Shown: positions 19,045 through 27,273, counted from the stretch's first letter. The stretch is 64,000 nt of DNA from Xylanibacter brevis ATCC 19188 (GCF_000621725.1 NZ_JHXM01000008.1:1-64000), one strand, 5' to 3'. Made by a program: numbers and translations. The notes: generated by a model not told the origin, from the sequence alone.

Positions 19045-19200
19045 ATGATGATTCGATGATGATTTCAATCACCATCAAATCATCATAAAAATGACTCATT
19101 TAAGCCAGCTTTTCTACCAAAGAAGCTGTTCAAGTTACCCTTATAAGCTTATTTTGGGAATATGATGATTTCGTGATGATTCCAATCACCATCAAATCAT
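19045..19200. repeat. Pair of ~40-bp imperfect direct repeats, iteron-like
   Basis: The units at 19045-19086 and 19162-19200 share an identical 18-base core CAATCACCATCAAATCAT and a similar ATGATGATT... front half, which is partly self-complementary. The spacing is about 116 bases. Similar arrangements serve as replication or partition protein binding sites, but no Rep gene is adjacent. Confidence 0.55.
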
Positions 19201-19223
19201 AAGTTCTAATATCAGGCTTGACG

Positions 19224-19264
19224 TACAAATCTACCACATTCTTTCGTTGATGTAGTAGATTTGT
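19224..19264. repeat. Inverted repeat with 11-bp arms
   Basis: TACAAATCTAC (19224-19234) and GTAGATTTGTA (19254-19264) are perfect inverted repeats around a 19-base centre that itself has CACAT and ATGTA ends. No T-tract follows. It could be a protein-binding or recombination site rather than a terminator. Confidence 0.55.
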
Positions 19265-19998
19265 ACAAGAACCTTTATATGTTGAGTGTTTTCGGTGCAA
19301 TGCTATCAACCATTGAATTTAGATTTTACCCACAATACTCAATAAACCTCTTATAATCCGTTTGGGAAGAAAACCTTCATTTTCATTGTATATTCGTTCT
19401 CTTGGAAAGGAAAGGCTTACTTGACCTTCTTCTTCGAGTTCATTCTTTTCCTCTTTCCTTTCCTGCAGGAGTTCTCATGCTGCTGTCTTACAGACCGCGT
19501 TGCTGAACATCCTAATTGCTTTTCCCCTGTCTTCTGTTGTAACCTTCCACTGCATTGCCTCGATAGCATGTCAATGGGCATCCTTCGTTTACCATACTTC
19601 CTGATGAATATGAATGATATGCTACATCTTCGCTTTGTCCTTCTCCGTCTGATAACCATTACGTGCCACCAATGAGCAGTTGACTGTCGAGCATCCTCCT
19701 TATCATATCTGTTACTGAATTGTTCTTATTCCGACTTCTTCATTTATGCCTTTTCCGGGCGAAGCGAGTCACACTTACTTTTTCCGTCGCAAAGTTAGTG
19801 CAAGCCGTATTCTGCAAGTACCAGGTGCCTTATTCCTCGGATTTTTTCAAAAACTTTTTGCCGTCTGTGCCAGCCAATAAAAACTTTTCCTGGCCCAAGG
19901 GTGAAATAATTCGGTAATTCCTTGCATTCCCATACTTTCCTTGCCAACTCTTAAAGCAACGTAAAAAATAAATGTTTCACTTCTAAAAATTCAAAAAA

Positions 19999-20376
19999 AT
20001 GAAAAAGATCGAGAACAATTTCGCAGTAACAGGTTTCGTAGGTAAGGATGCAGAAATCCGTCAGTTCACAACCGCTTCAGTAGCACGTTTCTCATTGGCC
20101 ATCGGTCGTAGCGAGAAGAACGGCGAAGAGAACAACCGCGTATCGGCTTTCATCAATGTGGAAGCATGGCGCAAGAACGAGAACGCCGATTCTTTCGACA
20201 AGCTCACCAAGGGTTCAATGCTCACCGTGGAGGGTTACTTCAAGCCCGAAGAGTGGAGCGATCAGGAAGGTGTCAAGCACAACCGAGTTCTGCTGGTAGC
20301 CACCAAGTTCTATGAGACTCCTGACAAGGAGGAAGCTCCGAAGGAGGAAAAGAAATCTAAGAAGAAGGCCAAGTAA
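19999..20376 (+). CDS. Single-stranded DNA-binding (SSB-like) OB-fold protein
   Basis: A 125-residue protein with the SSB OB-fold layout: FAVTGFVGKDAEIRQF at the start, ARFSLAIGRSEK, FINVEAWRK near residue 55 and LTVEGYFKPEEW near residue 77. The tail is basic and lysine-rich (EEKKSKKKAK) instead of the acidic DDLPF-type tip, so it probably does not recruit the usual SSB partners. It is followed by a second SSB-like gene 87 bases on. Element-borne SSBs protect transferred or replicating single strands. Confidence 0.85.
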   Translation: MKKIENNFAVTGFVGKDAEIRQFTTASVARFSLAIGRSEKNGEENNRVSAFINVEAWRKNENADSFDKLTKGSMLTVEGYFKPEEWSDQEGVKHNRVLLVATKFYETPDKEEAPKEEKKSKKKAK

Positions 20377-20463
20377 GCCTTCTTCTTCCTCTTATGAGGA
20401 ATCTCCCTAATGAAAGGGAAAAGTAAACTCGAAGATTATTCACCAACAAACAATTTCATAGTT

Positions 20464-20886
20464 ATGATTTACACTCACACAATCGGTCGTATCGGCAAGG
20501 ACTGTAAGACCATCACAGGCGCACACGGAACATTTATCGCAGTTGACATGGCTGTCGATGACTACTCCAAAGGTCAGAACATCACCACATGGGTAAGGGT
20601 ACGCAGCAGCAGAGAGAACCATATCCGTTTGGCTGAATACCTCACCAAGGGCAGACTCATTCTTGTAGAGGGCACAATCTCCACGTCGCAGTGGACTGAC
20701 CGCCAAGGTGAGAGCCACACGCAAATCTCCATCAATGCTGATAGCATCGCTTTCGTGAACGCTGGAAAGAAAGACGAGCAGGACACTGACCCGAAGAAGG
20801 CTGCCAAGAAAGGCGCAAAGGCTAAGAATACACCCCAGCCACCACAGGATGCTCCAGAGCCAGACGAGAAAGATTTGCCATTCTGA
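20464..20886 (+). CDS. Second SSB-like protein with classical acidic tip
   Basis: A 140-residue OB-fold protein; IGRIGKDCKTI, FIAVDMAVDD, TTWVRVRS and GRLILVEGTISTSQW are the SSB blocks in order. The linker is Lys/Pro-rich and the end is PDEKDLPF, matching the acidic C-terminal tip of true SSBs that docks partner enzymes. The ATG at 20464 is preferred; the upstream in-frame ATG at 20410 would add 18 residues ahead of the fold. Having one SSB with and one without the tip in tandem suggests a division of labour. Confidence 0.85.
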   Translation: MIYTHTIGRIGKDCKTITGAHGTFIAVDMAVDDYSKGQNITTWVRVRSSRENHIRLAEYLTKGRLILVEGTISTSQWTDRQGESHTQISINADSIAFVNAGKKDEQDTDPKKAAKKGAKAKNTPQPPQDAPEPDEKDLPF

Positions 20887-20908
20887 TAACCCCTTAATCC
20901 CTTCAGTT

Positions 20909-21130
20909 ATGGAATATCATATCGTCTATGCTAAGTTTGATGGATGCAAGAGCTTCAAGGCTTTTGATGTCAACGAGGGCAGACAAGTGGGCAATCTCAT
21001 TTATGCCTCACTGGTTGAGAACACAGAAGATACCAGGGCTAAACTTCAGAAACTCGCAGACATGAACAAGAGTTGCAACCTCGTTCTCCAGTTGAGGAGA
21101 AACGGCAAGGTTAAATTTCAAACAACATAA
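20909..21130 (+). CDS. Small hypothetical protein
   Basis: A 73-residue protein starting MEYHIVYAKFDGCKSFKAFD, 22 bases after the second SSB-like gene and on the same strand. The upstream in-frame start (20849) overlaps that SSB gene and is unlikely. The sequence predicts a small alpha/beta fold with a basic end (NGKVKFQTT). I do not recognise the family. Confidence 0.6.
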   Translation: MEYHIVYAKFDGCKSFKAFDVNEGRQVGNLIYASLVENTEDTRAKLQKLADMNKSCNLVLQLRRNGKVKFQTT

Positions 21131-21175
21131 TAAGGTAACGGGCAGACCAACCATCTGCCCACAATTTTTATTCTC

Positions 21176-21277
21176 ATGGATATAGTCGACAAAAAGAAGG
21201 AGCAGATAAAGACTCTGATTGAAAAGATGAAGCAAGAGGGAAAACCCATTGATTGGGCAACCGCCGTTCTATGCTGA
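21176..21277 (+). CDS. Very short ORF, lysine-rich helix
   Basis: A 33-codon frame (MDIVDKKKEQIKTLIEKMKQ then EGKPIDWATAVLC) 45 bases after the preceding gene and immediately before a terminator-like hairpin. The amphipathic helix and the placement as the last reading frame of the run argue that it is translated, but nothing else supports it. Confidence 0.35.
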   Translation: MDIVDKKKEQIKTLIEKMKQEGKPIDWATAVLC

Positions 21278-21285
21278 ATGTCAGT

Positions 21286-21325
21286 CCGTCCTGCTGTAAA
21301 CGGCAGGACGGTCACTTGTTTTACC
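21286..21325 (+). terminator. Rho-independent-type terminator
   Basis: CCGTCCTGC (21286-21294) pairs perfectly with GCAGGACGG (21303-21311) around an eight-base loop, followed by a T-rich stretch (TCACTTGTTTT). It ends the SSB run. Confidence 0.7.
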
Positions 21326-21403
21326 CTCATTTCATTATCCTTCAGAAAGTGTACTTCATCGGTGGAGCACAGCTGCACTGACCAAGTACACCTACTTCAG
21401 GAG

Positions 21404-21500
21404 AGGCAAACACGGAACAACTTGCTTCAGCTGCCAAGGATGATCGCATTGCGCACATGCTCAGCATCTGAAGCAAGTCCATCCGTTTGGTCGTTTGCCT
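21404..21500 (+). ncRNA. Candidate structured RNA with long-range stem
   Basis: AGGCAAAC (21404-21411) pairs with GTTTGCCT (21493-21500) and, inside it, ACTTGCTTCAG (21420-21430) pairs perfectly with CTGAAGCAAGT (21468-21478). Short unpaired stretches separate the two helices. The shape is that of a folded RNA or a cruciform DNA site. No known family is recognised. Confidence 0.4.
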
Positions 21501-21727
21501 TTATAATTTCATTTCATATTTCATCTGGACTTCTTATAGCAGCTACGCAGGTTGAATATTCTAATCAGAATACCTTACTCTTTGGTATTATAATGCTTCG
21601 CCCCACACCATGAAGCCAACCCCAGTCCCATTAACAGAGTCTTTATTTTCAGTCAGCAGAGCGTGACATGAAAGAAAAGACACAGTTACAGGGATTGGCA
21701 ATCACGAAAAGGTGTCCAGTCATCTTC

Positions 21728-21775
21728 AAACAGGGTCGGTGAGATCGCAAGGCGAAAACTCACTGACTCTGTTTT
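21728..21775 (+). terminator. Terminator-like hairpin with T-tract
   Basis: AAACAGGGTCGGTGAG (21728-21743) pairs with CTCACTGACTCTGTTT (from 21759) with two mismatches, and the run ends in TTTTT at 21771-21775. It could terminate a transcript coming from the hairpin region upstream. Confidence 0.55.
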
Positions 21776-22407
21776 TGCTAACAGTACACCACTTCGTCGG
21801 GAAGATTGCTTTTCTGGAATTTGGCTTCACCCCATCCCAAACTGTTATATTCTTACGACTATCCCTTTTCTAACCTGATGTACATAATTCTTATAATCTA
21901 CGCCCACACCATTGTCTAAACAGCATCCTCAGTTTGTCATAGAGGGAAAACTCTTGTGGTCAAACGAGTTGATCATAAGAGTTTCCTCACTCTGCCAAAG
22001 GTATGTCAAGGAGACTCTATCAATCATTGACAGAAGGTATTTGGCAAAACTAAACACTTTGCCAGATACTTTCAGTCTTTTATGCTTGATGGAGACTCCT
22101 CTTCCTGACATACTGGCTGATGATTCCTGTTTGGACAATCCCGCCCCACCTTTATAAGTTGTTATACAAGACATTTTCTGTCATATCCTTCAAAGCCCGT
22201 GAAAAGGAATTCTTCTGCAAAGGTAGTTTCGCCATTCAAACCGTCAAGAATAGCATGGCTTCGCTTTCAACAATCTTCCTTTTCGCTGAAAAGAGTATTC
22301 TTGAAACTATTTTTGCCTTATTGCCTTGCTGTCACCTTGAAAAGCAGAAAAATTCCCAATCACAGGCTGAAAGGCTTGAAAGAAAGGGAAAATAAAAATT
22401 TCAGAAT

Positions 22408-22794
22408 ATGGCAACAACAAATTTCAACAACCGACTGATAACGCCAGAGCTGACTGAGGCACTGAGCAGTTATCCCCTGTATTCTCAGGACGCGAAGAAG
22501 AAGGATGCAATGTGCATCGCAGTGTTTTATCTTGGCAATATCCGCTGGTACATCATGGAAGGTCAGCAGGAGGGCAATGACTTCACGCTCTATGGTATTG
22601 TTGCAGGTCTGCAAGAAACCGAGTACGGCTACCAATCCGCAACCGAAATGGCAAGTATCACCTATGATGCAAGCGAGTACGGACTTGGCACATTAAGAAT
22701 TGAGCAGGACAAGGATTTTAAGCCTTGCAAACTTGCAGACATCAAGGACGAGGAACTGCAACTTTTCCTTTCACGGCTCTATGATAAAGACTAA
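22408..22794 (+). CDS. DUF2958 domain protein
   Basis: A 128-residue protein. The start (LITPELTEALSSYPLYSQD) and the blocks FYLGNIRWYIMEG, FTLYGIVAGLQETEYGY and LGTLRIEQDKDF match DUF2958, a family common on plasmids and integrative elements whose biochemical role is unknown. It is preceded by a 260-base leader that is related to the leader of the phosphoribosyltransferase gene. The next gene starts 25 bases after its stop. Confidence 0.7.
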   Translation: MATTNFNNRLITPELTEALSSYPLYSQDAKKKDAMCIAVFYLGNIRWYIMEGQQEGNDFTLYGIVAGLQETEYGYQSATEMASITYDASEYGLGTLRIEQDKDFKPCKLADIKDEELQLFLSRLYDKD

Positions 22795-22819
22795 TGTATA
22801 CCCCCAAATATTGAAGATT

Positions 22820-23365
22820 ATGAAAATTATCGTAATGGACAGCGCAAATGTGCGTATCGAGGTATTAAATGTTCCCGACCACATGATTGAAGAGGACATC
22901 GAGCAGTTCTTGGCAGAACATGACTATTCGCTCAATAACATTTCATGGATGGCTGCACCCATCGACTTTGTGCCGGTGCAGTTCCATGAATATGGTATCT
23001 GCCATTCGGATGGAGAAGAGTTGCACTTTGTTCGTCAAGGAAAACTCAAAGACTTCTCTATCTATGACAGTGTGCAGGAGGTGAAGCACCGTGAGCAGGA
23101 GGAACTTGCCGAAAAGCTCAGACTTCGTGGCGAGAAGGTGGATGATGGCTATGAGTGGCACTTTGAGGGTGAATGTCCCATCGTTGCAGCTTATGACTAT
23201 GATGAGCCATGTGATGTGGTTATCCTTTCTGTCAGAGTTGACAAGGACGGATATTTCACCATCATTGGCGACGAGAAGAATGACCGAGGTAACGAGCACG
23301 AGATTGATATTGACGAAATCTTTGCAGGTCATTTGGACTTCATCATTTCCGAAATAGGAAAGTAA
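22820..23365 (+). CDS. Hypothetical acidic protein
   Basis: A 181-residue protein read from the ATG at 22820 (MKIIVMDSANVRIEVLNVPD); a longer frame from 22700 would run inside the preceding gene. The first 60 residues (with EDIEQFLAEHDYSLNNISWM) are seen in other Bacteroidales accessory proteins, in my recollection, without a known function. It is strongly acidic, which is common for DNA-mimic or antirestriction proteins, but this is only a compositional hint. Confidence 0.6.
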   Translation: MKIIVMDSANVRIEVLNVPDHMIEEDIEQFLAEHDYSLNNISWMAAPIDFVPVQFHEYGICHSDGEELHFVRQGKLKDFSIYDSVQEVKHREQEELAEKLRLRGEKVDDGYEWHFEGECPIVAAYDYDEPCDVVILSVRVDKDGYFTIIGDEKNDRGNEHEIDIDEIFAGHLDFIISEIGK

Positions 23366-23422
23366 ATCACTTTGGGGATAGGTGGCAACTCCGCTGCCTA
23401 TTCCCAATAATAGCCAACCATT

Positions 23423-23719
23423 ATGAAACAGATTTTTGTAGTTTACGAAACTGACCCCTGGCATAGTACCAGCCATAGAGAGTGCGCTGGAGTCTTCACC
23501 AGCAAATGGGCTGCCGTGAATGCCATTGTGAAAAACCACCGCATAGAGCTGGATGAGTTCTTCAGCGAGGAAGAGATAGAAAAGACCTCAAAACGAGTGT
23601 TGGAAGCCGAAGTTAGACGCAGACTCCGCAAAGAACTGGAGTTTGCCTATCAGACACAAGGCTATGAAACCAACTATGACATTGAGGTATGGAATATCAA
23701 TGAATGGTATCTGACATAA
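23423..23719 (+). CDS. Hypothetical protein
   Basis: A 98-residue protein (MKQIFVVYETDPWHSTSHRE) with a mixed strand/helix layout and a charged helical centre (EEEIEKTSKRVLEAEVRRRL). It lies 57 bases after the previous gene, same strand, and 370 bases before the next coding start. I do not recognise it. Confidence 0.6.
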   Translation: MKQIFVVYETDPWHSTSHRECAGVFTSKWAAVNAIVKNHRIELDEFFSEEEIEKTSKRVLEAEVRRRLRKELEFAYQTQGYETNYDIEVWNINEWYLT

Positions 23720-24091
23720 CACTAAAGATTGTGGAACGATGCCTTGAATGGCTGCTTCGCCCTTCAGATGACGGATCCGAAGGGCGAAATGGCTGTTATA
23801 ATATCCTTGCAGGTTAATACTCTTGAACTATACATGAACTACAGTTCACTTGATGGTTTCACCAATCTCCATGTCGGACAAGTGACAGCGGAAAGTTTTT
23901 TCTGCGAAGTTATCACGTCCGCGTCAAATAGCAAGTCGTACTTTGTGAACAATCTTCCTTTTCGCAGAAAAGAGTATTCTTCACAGCAGACTTGCCTTAT
24001 TGCCGTTACCGTACTTCTGGAGGCAGAAAAAATCTTCCCTGGTCACGGTCCGAAAGGATTTAATGAAAGGGAAATAAAAAACGAAACGGCA
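23720..24091 (+). promoter_or_regulatory. Long leader of the phosphoribosyltransferase gene, related to the DUF2958 leader
   Basis: Shared blocks with 22200-22407, in the same order: a leftward-facing box (GCGAAGTTA 23904-23912; GCAAAGGTA 22217-22225), ACAATCTTCCTTTTCGC followed by GAAAAGAGTATTCTT, TTGCCTTATTGCC, GGCAGAAAAA, and GAAAGGGAAATAAAAA just before the start codon. The frame is open here by chance, which would extend the downstream protein, but the conservation with a non-coding leader argues that translation starts at 24092. Confidence 0.55.
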
Positions 24092-24676
24092 ATGAACATG
24101 GTCAAGGTTTTCATCAAGGGTCAAGAGGACAAGGAACTCAGCAGTTTCCTCCGTTACTATCCAACTCGCATCAAGAATGTGGGCATAGATGGCGTATTCG
24201 ACCGACAGACTATCTTTGATTTCAAGGATGGCTGCAATCAGCCCCAAGTGGCTCAGTTCGTAGCAAAGGAACTTGTAAGAAAGTTCGGGCGCAAGATTGG
24301 AAAGGTGGTTTTCTCATGTGTCCCTGCAAGTAGCCAAGAGCGCAACGAGACGCGCAACAAGGCTTTCTCTGCACTTGTATGTCAGTTGTCGGGAGCCATC
24401 GATGGTTTTTCCCATGTCAAGGTCAATGGAGAGCGGTCTGCAGTTCATGGCACAAAGATGAAGAAAGAGGTTCGTGCCAAGCGACTTGAAGAGAGCAACA
24501 CCATAGAGGTAGATGCAAGTTTCTTTAAGAACAAAATTGTATGTGTTTGGGATGATGTGGTGACTACGGGAACGTCCTTTTGTGCCTATGCAGCGCAGTT
24601 GGAGAGTGTCGGAGCACACGTAACTAATGGCATCTTCCTTGGAAAGACTTCATATAGATATGTACCAACTTATTGA
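24092..24676 (+). CDS. ComF-like phosphoribosyltransferase
   Basis: A 194-residue protein. The PRPP-binding loop VWDDVVTTGTS carries adjacent Asp154/Asp155, the signature of type I phosphoribosyltransferases, and the upstream block FSCVPASS is typical of ComF-like members. These enzymes use PRPP to form or break nucleotides, but ComF-group substrates are unknown. The ATG at 24092 is chosen over 23729 because the intervening DNA matches a non-coding leader elsewhere. Its end overlaps the next gene by 17 bases, so the two are translationally coupled. Confidence 0.75.
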   Translation: MNMVKVFIKGQEDKELSSFLRYYPTRIKNVGIDGVFDRQTIFDFKDGCNQPQVAQFVAKELVRKFGRKIGKVVFSCVPASSQERNETRNKAFSALVCQLSGAIDGFSHVKVNGERSAVHGTKMKKEVRAKRLEESNTIEVDASFFKNKIVCVWDDVVTTGTSFCAYAAQLESVGAHVTNGIFLGKTSYRYVPTY

Positions 24677-25172
24677 TGATTATATGGAACAAAGAAAATT
24701 TAGCAGGGCGGCAACAGCCGCCTTTACTGGGCATCGCTTTGTCGATGCTTCACAGAGGGAACACGTCAAGAAGCGGCTTTCAAATGCTGTGCTTGATGCT
24801 TATGGGCATGGCATCCGAAATTTCATATCCGGCTTTGCCATTGGGTTTGATATGATGGCGGCAGAAGCGATCGTTTCACTGAAACGTAGCTATCCCGACA
24901 TCACATTGATAGCTGCAATTCCCTTTAAGGGTCAAGCCAGTCGTTTCGGTTTTTATGACCGAAAGCGATATGACAGGTTGCTGGAGGTTGCTGATGATGT
25001 GATTGTGCTCAGTGAGAGTTATTATCCAAGGTGTTTCTTGGACAGGGATGAGTTCATGGTGAACAACTCCTCTAAGCTCATCGGCTATTATGATGGTCGA
25101 GAGAAAGGTGGAACGTTCTACACCATTCGTAAGGCAATGGCTCAGAACATCCCTATAGTGAATGTGTTTTGA
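24660..25172 (+). CDS. DUF1273/SLOG-superfamily protein
   Basis: A 170-residue protein. AFTGHR (residues 21-26), ISGFAIGFDMMAAEA and LIAAIPFKGQASRF are the DUF1273/YpsA blocks of the SLOG superfamily, Rossmann-like domains thought to bind or process nucleotide-derived ligands. An alternative start is the ATG at 24684. It overlaps the phosphoribosyltransferase gene, which suggests that the two act on the same ligand. Not an antirestriction or DprA protein by motif, although DprA belongs to the same superfamily. Confidence 0.75.
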   Translation: MYQLIDDYMEQRKFSRAATAAFTGHRFVDASQREHVKKRLSNAVLDAYGHGIRNFISGFAIGFDMMAAEAIVSLKRSYPDITLIAAIPFKGQASRFGFYDRKRYDRLLEVADDVIVLSESYYPRCFLDRDEFMVNNSSKLIGYYDGREKGGTFYTIRKAMAQNIPIVNVF

Positions 25173-25190
25173 AATCTAAAAGTTTGATTT

Positions 25191-25304
25191 ATGGGTGATA
25201 TTGGAAGCATTATTATCATCGTCATAGTCTTCCGCGTCATCTTCCTCGTGCTTAGTGCATGGTGGAGAGGTGATAGCAGGAATGACTTTAGACGTGACAG
25301 ATAG
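25191..25304 (+). CDS. Small single-span membrane protein
   Basis: A 37-codon frame, MGDIGSIIIIVIVFRVIFLV then a basic tail (WWRGDSRNDFRRDR), 18 bases after the SLOG gene. It is one hydrophobic helix followed by positive charges, so it would insert with the tail in the cytoplasm. Short toxins look like this, but so do harmless accessory peptides; the evidence is composition and position only. Confidence 0.4.
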   Translation: MGDIGSIIIIVIVFRVIFLVLSAWWRGDSRNDFRRDR

Positions 25305-25403
25305 CAGTCTGGCATATAGCCACACTACTCTTCTTCGATGTCGTCAGGCCACCAGAACTGTTGCAGTTCGTGGATGATGTCATCCCAATCCTTCATGGTG
25401 AAC

Positions 25404-26222
25404 GTACCTTCGCTCTTTATCTTTCTTTGGATGACCGTCTTTGGAAATGGAGCCATCTGGATGGATAGAAATGTATTGGGTGGTACACTCAGTAAACTGG
25501 TGAATGAACCAGATATTCTGCTATTTGCATTCTTCGAGAGTTTCCCGATGGCTAAGGCTATCTGTGTGATGGCAATTACGATGATTGCTATTTTCTTCGT
25601 TACTTCTGCTGACTCAGGTATCCTGGTAATGAACAGTATCTCTACTTCCAATCATCCTCATTCTCCTAAATGGCAGAATGTATTCTGGGGAGTACTCATG
25701 GCTGTTATAACCATGGCGTTGATCTCTGCAGGCGGACTGAAATCATTGCAGACAATGACTCTCATATCAGCATTGCCTTTCGGTATCATCATGTTTATAC
25801 TCTGTCTCTGCCTCTTTAAGGGTTTGCGCACCGACGAACTGTATAATTCGGCGCACATGCCATACGGCAGCCGTAACTGGAATGGTGAGCACTGGAAACT
25901 GCGCCTGCAGCAAATCGTCACTTTCCATCAGAAGAGCGACATCAAGCGATTCTTTAAGGAGAAAGTTGAGCCTGCCTTCGCCGAGCTGCAATAGGAGTTT
26001 GCTAAGTATGGCATTGAGGCCAATATCCTCAGAGGTAAGAATGGTCCGCTATCTATCGAACTCAATATTCCTCATGATCGCATTCGCAACTTCCGCTATG
26101 GCGTGACAACGGAAAAGCTGCAGATGGCCGATGTGCTCCGCGAGTACGACCGTTATATCAGTATCGTAGCCGATGAGCGCAACGCCATGGTATTTGTGGA
26201 CAAGAATCTGAAGTCTACATAA
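25404..26222 (+). pseudogene. Decayed BCCT-family (betaine/choline-type) transporter
   Basis: The frame from about 25404 reads LFIFLWMTVFGNGAIWM, FFVTSADSGILVMNS and the last transmembrane helices of a BCCT sodium/betaine-type carrier. The first 300 residues expected for the family are missing, and an in-frame TAG at 25992-25994 splits off the C-terminal domain, which continues open to the TAA at 26220. The left boundary coincides with the end of the accessory module, suggesting a deletion or insertion event. The short minus-strand frame at 25325-25396 (MKDWDDIIHEL...) is of unknown meaning. Confidence 0.8.
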
Positions 26223-27246
26223 TGGCAGGCACCATGTATTTTGCCATGCAGTAACCCCCACCTATGAGCCATATCCAGAGGATGAAGGCCAGGAGGAAGG
26301 GCTTGGCACCTGCCTTCTTGAATTTGTCTATACTGGTCTCTGCACCAAGGGCTGTCATCGCCATGGTGAGGAGGAAGGTATCGAGCGTATTGATAAATTC
26401 CACTGCGCTGGCTGGCAAGAGGTTGAGAGAATTGAATCCGATTACCACCAGGAAGAGAATAGCAAACCAAGGGATGGTGATCTTGCCTTTCTCGCCGTCC
26501 TCTCTGCCTGCCACATCCTTTGCCACAAAGAAGGCGATGACCAGCAATACTGGTACAAGCATCATCACGCGTATCATTTTTACGATGATGGCATTATCGG
26601 ATACATCGGCACCCATCGCATTGCCAGCACCCACCACATGAGCCACCTCGTGAATGGTGCTACCTGCAAAGATACCCATCTGCGATGCTGGCAGATCAAA
26701 TACGCCTGCACGATACAGCATGGGGTAAACAAACATAGAGAGTGTGCCAAATATCACCACCGTAGCAACGGCCACAGCAGTCTTATAAGGTTTGGGCTTG
26801 ATGGCGCCATCTACACCCATCACTGCAGCTGCACCACAAATGGCACTACCACAGGCTGTAAGCAGGGCGATAGAACGGTCCATTTTGAGCAATCTACCGA
26901 TAAACACACCCAGCAGGATGGTACAGGTCACCACAATGGCATCTACCACGATGGCGGGCAGTCCTACTGCGATAACATCCTGAAACGAGAGTTTGAAACC
27001 ATAGAGGATGATACCAAATCGCAGGATTCTCTTGCCGGTAAAAGCGATGCCTGGCACCCATGCATCGGGCAACTGATTGCGCAGACTGTTGGCATACAGC
27101 ATACCAAGAATAATACCTACTACCAGCGGACTAAAGCTAAGCGCCTTGACCAACTGCATATCACCAATGTAAAAAGCGGCACAAGCAAAGAGTGCCATGA
27201 GTAGCACACCATTGAGCATGCTGCCACGTTGTTCTGAAATCTTCAT
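26215..27246 (-). CDS. YeiH-family putative exporter (UPF0324)
   Basis: A 343-residue membrane protein with about ten to eleven hydrophobic helices. ACGSAICGAAAVMGV, FAGSTIHEVAHVVGAG and the RFGIILYGFKLSFQDV region are the YeiH/UPF0324 hallmarks; members are annotated as putative sulfate exporters. I use the ATG at 27246, since an upstream in-frame start at 27276 overlaps the -7 box. A LysR regulator lies just upstream on the same strand, the usual pairing for this family. Its end overlaps the decayed BCCT gene tail to tail. Confidence 0.85.
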   Translation of the reverse strand: MKISEQRGSMLNGVLLMALFACAAFYIGDMQLVKALSFSPLVVGIILGMLYANSLRNQLPDAWVPGIAFTGKRILRFGIILYGFKLSFQDVIAVGLPAIVVDAIVVTCTILLGVFIGRLLKMDRSIALLTACGSAICGAAAVMGVDGAIKPKPYKTAVAVATVVIFGTLSMFVYPMLYRAGVFDLPASQMGIFAGSTIHEVAHVVGAGNAMGADVSDNAIIVKMIRVMMLVPVLLVIAFFVAKDVAGREDGEKGKITIPWFAILFLVVIGFNSLNLLPASAVEFINTLDTFLLTMAMTALGAETSIDKFKKAGAKPFLLAFILWIWLIGGGYCMAKYMVPAIM

Positions 27247-27273
27247 AATTTTGTCGTTTGTTTTTTTTGCCTG

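Larger units (their letters stand above)
18942..19998. other. 1 kb spacer with repeats and hairpins before the SSB genes
   Basis: No gene here is well supported. The spacer holds two 40-base direct repeats (19045-19086 and 19162-19200), a long hairpin (19224-19264) and a leader-like segment (19720-19998) before the first SSB-like gene. Facing left within that segment is a good promoter-like pair, TTG and TAACTTTG (complement of 19791-19798). A highly basic minus-strand frame (19417-19659, rich in Arg and Lys) could be read from it, but its composition looks like chance coding, so I do not list it as a gene. Confidence 0.5.
21278..22407. other. 1.1 kb structured leader/spacer without an assured gene
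   Basis: After the terminator the segment carries a large hairpin (21404-21500), a second terminator-like hairpin (21728-21775) and a leader (22141-22407) related to the one at 23880-24091. A minus-strand frame at 21929-22174 (81 codons, MSCITTYKGGAGLSKQ...) starts about 40 bases after a leftward TACCTTTG box (complement of 22218-22225), so it might be a real small gene; I have no homology to support it. Confidence 0.5.

Noticed and set aside
19417-19659. Arg/Lys-rich minus-strand frame downstream of a leftward promoter-like pair
   Set aside because: Composition is dominated by Arg/Lys with no recognisable fold, and an overlapping plus-strand frame of similar length exists, as expected by chance.
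21929-22174. 81-codon minus-strand frame MSCITTYKGGAGL...
   Set aside because: A leftward promoter box lies 40 bases upstream, but with no homology and an overlapping plus-strand frame I left it out of the gene list and mention it only as a possibility.
23729-24091. N-terminal extension of the phosphoribosyltransferase frame
   Set aside because: The segment matches the leader of the DUF2958 gene in conserved non-coding blocks, so translation probably starts at 24092.
25325-25396. Short minus-strand frame MKDWDDIIHEL... at the BCCT junction
   Set aside because: It is only 23 codons; it could be the end of a truncated gene, but the upstream part is antisense to the BCCT remnant and gives no family.
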